This document shows positions 31,702 through 35,335 of a DNA stretch of 35,335 bases, piece after piece. The notes under the pieces were generated by a model that worked only from the letters and a program-made list of their open reading frames with translations, searched no databases and was not told the origin of the DNA. The stretch's first letter is position 1. Each line of letters opens with the position of its first letter. Made by a program: the position numbers and the translations under genes. Origin of the DNA: Deltaproteobacteria bacterium (GTDB taxonomy: Bacteria > Myxococcota > Myxococcia > SLRQ01); the NCBI GenBank assembly GCA_029210625.1, contig JARGFU010000041.1:1-35335 (forward strand), written 5' to 3'.

Positions 31702-32847
31702 TCAGCGTCCCACGCGTAGCCTGCCGTCGAGATCGAGCCCGATGATCCGATAGGGCCCCGCGTGAAGGAGCACCGCCTCCCGCAGCTGCGGCACCCGCAC
31801 CGCCTCGGTGGCGTCCCCGAAGTAGGTGGTCTTCGCGGACTGCATCAGCCAGGCGCCCCGGGGGCCGGCCGAGAGGCTGCCGATGGCCGAGCGGGGGAAG
31901 GTGCCCCGCGGCCGCACCCTCTTCTTCGCCTCGGCGGCGGGCAGGGGGTTCTTCAGGCTGCGGTGGTGGAGGGCCACCGGCTCGTCGGGGGCGGGGTTCT
32001 TCGTCGAGACCAGGAGGGCCAGGGAGGCGGCCTCCTCCTCCTCGACGAGGTCGAAGGCCAGCACCCGGCGGGTGAGGCTCGCCTCGCCCACCGGCATCGG
32101 ATCGAAGCCCCCGCCCTCGCGGCCGGTCGACACCGCCAGCCCCCCGGTCTCGGTGGCGTGCGCGACGACGGGCAGGCCGTCCCGCAGCACCAGGGCCGGC
32201 GCGACCTTCGGTGAGAGGCCGACGATCTCCCGGCCGAGGGCGGCGCCCTCCACCTTCAGGTAGTTGACCTGGAAGAGCTTGCCGTAGGGCTGGAGGAAGA
32301 CGAGGTGGATCGCGCCCTCCGGCGAGACCGCCATCTGCACCTCGAGCGCCCGGTCGGCCAGCAGCTCGCCCCGCCAGAGCTCCTCGCCCCGGCGGTGGAG
32401 CAGGCGCAGGGCGCCCTCCCCGTCCACCGCCTCCCGGGGGGCCTCGGGCGGCGGCGGGATGCGCGCCTTCTCGCCGATGGTCGGCGCGGTGATCGCCGCG
32501 ATCACCGGGGCCCCGGCGGCGGTGAGGCCCAGGGCCGGGCGGCCAGGCAGCGCGCCCGGGGTGACCTCCTCGACCTGGAAGCGGGTGGCCGAGAGGCGCA
32601 GGTAGACGAGGCGGCCGCCGCGGCGCCGCGCCGCCAGGGAGATCTCCTCCCCGGAGGTGGCGAGGGCCGCGAGGTGCGTGAGCTGCAGCTCGTAGGCGGC
32701 GGCCACCGGCTCGGTGAAGCCGTCCGCCGCCCGGGAGAGGTCGGGCGGGCCTCGCCGCTCGGTCCCGGCGCACCCCCGGGCCTGACAGCCGCCGAGGGCC
32801 ACGAGGCCCCCGACGATCAGCAGCCCGAGGAGGTGACGCACGCTCAC
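31702..32847 (-). CDS. Hypothetical lipoprotein, possibly beta-propeller (381 aa)
   Basis: The GTG at 32847 overlaps the upstream Fe-S oxidoreductase stop (GTGA); a second GTG two codons later is also possible. A lipoprotein signal is seen (LLGLLIVGGLVALGGC, Cys21). The mature protein is made of repeated strand pairs (EISLAARRRGGRLVYLRLSA, EVQMAVSPEGAIHLVFLQPYGK, PALVLRDGLPVVAHATETGG, AIGSLSAGPRGAWLMQSAK, YRIIGLDLDGRLRVG; each partly quoted). These look like propeller blades that report values, but no family is named with confidence. It probably lies in the outer membrane or periplasm. Translation coupling links it to the electron-transfer protein, though a functional tie is not obvious. Confidence 0.72.
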   Translation of the reverse strand: MSVRHLLGLLIVGGLVALGGCQARGCAGTERRGPPDLSRAADGFTEPVAAAYELQLTHLAALATSGEEISLAARRRGGRLVYLRLSATRFQVEEVTPGALPGRPALGLTAAGAPVIAAITAPTIGEKARIPPPPEAPREAVDGEGALRLLHRRGEELWRGELLADRALEVQMAVSPEGAIHLVFLQPYGKLFQVNYLKVEGAALGREIVGLSPKVAPALVLRDGLPVVAHATETGGLAVSTGREGGGFDPMPVGEASLTRRVLAFDLVEEEEAASLALLVSTKNPAPDEPVALHHRSLKNPLPAAEAKKRVRPRGTFPRSAIGSLSAGPRGAWLMQSAKTTYFGDATEAVRVPQLREAVLLHAGPYRIIGLDLDGRLRVGR

Positions 32848-34970
32848 GCCTCGGCCGGCGTCTCGCTGGCCTCGGCGACGGGCTCCACGGCCGGCTCGGC
32901 GGCGGCGCCGGAGGGGGTGGCCGCGGGCAGCTCGGCCTTCTTCTCCACCACCATCGCCTCGGCCACCAGCTCCGCGATGTCCTTGGTCGTCATCTCCTCG
33001 TCGTAGCCGAGCTCGGAGATGCCGTCCTTCACCATCGTCTGGCAGAAGGGGCAGGAGGTCGCGACCAGGTCGGCGCCGCAGGCCTTCGCCTCCTCGACGC
33101 GGTTCTGGTTCACCCGCTCGCCGATGTGCTCCTCCATCCACATGCGGGCGCCGCCGGCGCCGCAGCAGAAGCCCTCCTGGCGGTTGCGGGGCATCTCGGT
33201 CAGCTCGGCGCCGGTGGCGCGCACCACCGTGTTGCGGGGCGCCTCGTAGACGTCGTTGTGGCGGCCGAGGTAGCAGGCGTCGTGGTAGGTGATCGAGAGG
33301 CCCTCGTGGACCCTGGGGTCGAGCTTCACCCGGTGATCCTTGAGCAGCTCCTCGATGAGCTGGCTGTGGTGGATCACCTCGTAGCTCCCGCCGAGGTCCG
33401 GGTACTCGTTGGCGATGGTGTTGAAGCAGTGGGGGCAGCCGGTGACGATCTTCTTCACCCCGTAGCCGTTCATCGTCTCGATGAGGCCCATCGCCATCAT
33501 CTGGTAGAGGTACTCGTTGCCGGCCCGGCGGGCCTGGTCGCCGTTGCAGGTCTCCTCGTTGCCCAGGATGGCGAACTTCACCCCGGCCTCGTGGAGGATC
33601 TTGGCGATGGCGAGGGTGTTCTTCTTGGCCCGGTCGTCGAAGGAGCCGGCGCAGCCCACGTAGAAGAGGTACTCGAAGTCGCCGCCCTCGGAGGCCCGGG
33701 GGATCTCGAAGTCGAGGCCCTTGGTCCAGGCGTCGCGGTCGCCCGCGGCCACGCCCCAGGGGTTGGACTGGTTCTCCATCCCCTTGAAGGTGCCGGTGAG
33801 CTCCTGCGGGAAGCGGCTCTCCACCATGACGAGGTTGCGGCGCATCTCGACGATGCGGGGCACCTGCTCGATGAAGAGCGGGCAGGCCTGCTCGCACCAG
33901 CCGCAGGTGGTGCAGGCCCAGACGGTCTCGTCGGGGATCACGCTCGGGTTGAGCTCGGGCAGCTCGCGGCTCTCCTTGTCGGTGACCAGGGGCTTGCCCG
34001 GCTTCCAGAGCTTCTCGCCGATGAGCTGCTCGCTGACCTCGTAGGCGTGGTGCTTGAGGGTCTGGTTGAGGCCCTTGAGGGTCAGGGGCTTGGCGGTGAC
34101 GTAGGTCGGGCAGTGGGTCAGGCAGCGCCCGCACTCGGTGCAGGAGTAGGCGTCCCAGAGGGTCTTCCAGCCCAGATCGTCGAGCTTGGCCGCGCCGAAG
34201 TAGGGGTTCTCCTCGTCCTCGAGATCGAGGGTCGTCAGCTTCGCCTTGGGGCCGAGCTTCTTGAAGTAGACGTTGGCGAGGCCGGTGACGACGTGGAAGT
34301 GCTTGCCCACCGGCAGCAGGTTCAGGAAGACCAGCAGCACGGCGACGTGGGTCCAGAACCAGAAGTGGTTGAGGGCCGCGAGCGCCCCCTCACCGACGTT
34401 GGCGTAGACGCCCGCGAGCGAGGCGGCCAGGGGGGTGTGGGCCTCCACCAGCTTCTGGGACACCCAGCCGCCGTCCAGCGCCATGTCCGAGAGCATCAGG
34501 TAGGAGATCATCGCCAGGATCCCCAGCGCCTCCCGGGAGAGGTTGGGCTCGGAGCGCTCGGACTTGAGGATCAGCCGGCGGTAGAGCACCAGGCTCACCC
34601 CGACCAGCACGCCGATCGAGAAGATGTCCTTGGCCCAGGCGTAGGCGACCCCCAGGGCGCCCTCGGCGCCGACCAGGGGCAGGTCGAAGCCGATGGCGAA
34701 GCCCTTGCCCACCAGGGTGATGGTGCGGATGGAGACGACCAGGAAGCCGAAGAAGATCAGGACGTGGGCGATGCCGGCCCGGATGTCGGGACGCTGCACC
34801 AGGCGCCGCTGGCCGAAGCCGAAGCGCACCAGGGCGTCGGCGCGCTCGGCGCCCTTGTCGAAGCGGTTCTCCTTGCGGAGCGCGAGCACCAGCCGCAGGC
34901 GGTGCTGCATCGTGTAGGCAAAGAAGCCGAGGGCCAGGAGCAGCATGACTCCCATGACGATTGGGTTCAT
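32844..34970 (-). CDS. Membrane HdrD-like Fe-S oxidoreductase, ETF:menaquinone oxidoreductase type (708 aa)
   Basis: The ATG at 34970 has GGAGG seven bases upstream. Residues 1-235 form a NarI-like membrane domain; His69, His202, His208, His224 and His226 are candidate heme b ligands. Two [4Fe-4S] motifs follow: CTECGRCLTHCP (Cys277, 280, 283, 287) and CTTCGWCEQACP (353, 356, 359, 363). Two CCG-type domains end the core. The first has CN instead of CC at 475-476 and CPHC (512-515). The second is complete, with CCGAGG (602-603) and CPFC (640-643). This layout matches the membrane Fe-S proteins shown in Geobacter and syntrophs to pass electrons from ETF to menaquinone during fatty-acid oxidation. 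No etfAB is in the window. A Pro/Ala/Glu tail is added at the C-terminus. Confidence 0.87.
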   Translation of the reverse strand: MNPIVMGVMLLLALGFFAYTMQHRLRLVLALRKENRFDKGAERADALVRFGFGQRRLVQRPDIRAGIAHVLIFFGFLVVSIRTITLVGKGFAIGFDLPLVGAEGALGVAYAWAKDIFSIGVLVGVSLVLYRRLILKSERSEPNLSREALGILAMISYLMLSDMALDGGWVSQKLVEAHTPLAASLAGVYANVGEGALAALNHFWFWTHVAVLLVFLNLLPVGKHFHVVTGLANVYFKKLGPKAKLTTLDLEDEENPYFGAAKLDDLGWKTLWDAYSCTECGRCLTHCPTYVTAKPLTLKGLNQTLKHHAYEVSEQLIGEKLWKPGKPLVTDKESRELPELNPSVIPDETVWACTTCGWCEQACPLFIEQVPRIVEMRRNLVMVESRFPQELTGTFKGMENQSNPWGVAAGDRDAWTKGLDFEIPRASEGGDFEYLFYVGCAGSFDDRAKKNTLAIAKILHEAGVKFAILGNEETCNGDQARRAGNEYLYQMMAMGLIETMNGYGVKKIVTGCPHCFNTIANEYPDLGGSYEVIHHSQLIEELLKDHRVKLDPRVHEGLSITYHDACYLGRHNDVYEAPRNTVVRATGAELTEMPRNRQEGFCCGAGGARMWMEEHIGERVNQNRVEEAKACGADLVATSCPFCQTMVKDGISELGYDEEMTTKDIAELVAEAMVVEKKAELPAATPSGAAAEPAVEPVAEASETPAEA

Positions 34971-34986
34971 CCGGATGCCTCCACGA

Positions 34987-35009
34987 CCGGGCGCGTCAAA
35001 AGCGCCCGG
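34987..35009 (-). promoter_or_regulatory. Perfect 8-bp hairpin in the leader of the Fe-S oxidoreductase gene
   Basis: CCGGGCGC and GCGCCCGG enclose a seven-base loop, 16 bases before the ATG and just beyond the ribosome site. In the RNA it could influence translation or stability; it could also be a protein-binding site. Confidence 0.4.
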
Positions 35010-35197
35010 CAAAGCTGCAAATTCAAGGGGATGCGTCGCCCACCGTCCCTCGACTGCGACGCGCTGCGACATTAGCCGCCCGCTGCGCCGCCGACAAGAC
35101 GGCCTGAAGCTGTGAGCCGTGAGCTTCGAGCTACGGGTTCGCTCCTCGCTGGCTCGACCGCTCCTGCTCATTCACTACCCGGCACCTGGTTGCTGAG

Positions 35198-35215
35198 AGC
35201 TGATAGCTGATAGCT
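35198..35215. repeat. Two overlapping copies of AGCTGATAGCT
   Basis: Copies lie at 35198-35208 and 35205-35215. The same 11-mer occurs inverted at 24771-24781, over the stop codon of the VWA gene. Neighbouring GTGAGC and GAGCT units make the region repeat-rich, as in intergenic repeat families of this lineage. Confidence 0.4.
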
Positions 35216-35250
35216 CAGAGCTCGACGGCACTCTCCCCACCGAGCTCCCC

Positions 35251-35335
35251 GTGACCGACCAAGCCTCAACCAGCGCGCCCGAGCAGCGTTCTCTCGCCGC
35301 GATCCTCTTCTCCGACATCAAGGGCTACTCGCGGC
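35251..35335 (+). CDS. Class III adenylate/guanylate cyclase, N-terminal fragment
   Basis: The GTG at 35251 opens a frame that runs off the window after 28 codons. The segment RSLAAILFSDIKGYSR matches the start of bacterial class III nucleotide cyclase domains, which typically read RxLAAIxFxDxxGYS. The Asp in FSDIKGY is the first metal-binding residue. The short lead-in (TDQASTSAPEQ) suggests that the catalytic domain is at the very N-terminus, often followed in this lineage by TPR or other sensor domains, which cannot be seen here. No clear ribosome site precedes the GTG. Product would be cAMP or cGMP; which one cannot be told from this fragment. Confidence 0.75.
   Translation, partial: MTDQASTSAPEQRSLAAILFSDIKGYSR

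Larger units (their letters stand above)
34971..35250. other. Divergent intergenic region between the Fe-S oxidoreductase and cyclase genes
   Basis: These 280 bases hold no convincing gene. They contain a leader hairpin (34987-35009), then GC-rich sequence, then a low-complexity stretch from about 35110 with recurring GAGCT, GTGAGC and AGCTGATAGCT units. Promoters for both flanking genes must lie here, but no clear -35/-10 pair was found. Confidence 0.5.

Noticed and set aside
1-35335. CRISPR arrays, tRNA/rRNA genes, prophage or integrase genes
   Set aside because: No regularly spaced repeats, tRNA-like cloverleaf or recognisable phage or integrase proteins were seen on reading both strands; the only mobile trace is the RAYT remnant.

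Overview
The window looks like chromosomal DNA from a high-GC (about 70% by eye) delta-proteobacterium-type organism, most likely Myxococcota. Pointers are the many secreted lipoproteins, a Ser/Thr kinase with PEGA repeats, a receiver-PilZ protein, a TIGR04551-like outer-membrane protein, and third-position GC so strong that long shadow frames run antiparallel to most genes. No rRNA, tRNA, CRISPR, phage or plasmid genes were seen. The only mobile-element trace is a REP-associated transposase (RAYT) remnant with its palindromic end at the left edge.

Layout. 1-430: transposase remnant. 444-5125 (-): an outer-membrane barrel protein translationally coupled to a 1053-aa lipoprotein hydrolase. 5306-9147 (-): a tight metal operon, CDF exporter with Cys-rich tail, zinc-ribbon protein, then modA-modB-modC for molybdate uptake. 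9240-13336: small genes including two membrane proteins, a SpoIIAA/STAS-like protein, a CDKN3-like phosphatase and a lipoprotein metallo-beta-lactamase-fold hydrolase. 13381-15190: a short-chain dehydrogenase divergent from a TetR regulator, with a clear 36-bp operator over the dehydrogenase promoter. 15187-17011 (-): an SCP2-like protein and an FAD oxidase. 17068-20375 (+): acyl-CoA thioesterase, nadA (ATGA overlap) and an orphan PAS histidine kinase.

20490-31060 (-) is a long co-directional signalling run. In order of transcription it holds a PPC-type lipoprotein, a receiver-PilZ protein, a PEGA Ser/Thr kinase that lacks its glycine-rich loop, a VWA protein, a PhoB-type response regulator, a histidine kinase with a very large periplasmic domain, a 48-aa membrane miniprotein, and the arsenosugar pair (peroxidase-like protein and ArsS). 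The VWA, regulator, kinase and miniprotein genes look like one envelope-sensing unit. An 11-bp-spaced direct repeat upstream fits autoregulation. This is the best candidate for an under-described system.

31235-34970: a GNG-repeat lipoprotein, a second lipoprotein, and a membrane HdrD-like Fe-S oxidoreductase resembling the ETF:menaquinone oxidoreductase type. The right edge cuts into a class III nucleotide cyclase gene.

All functional names come from motif recognition in the translated sequence. No database search was run.
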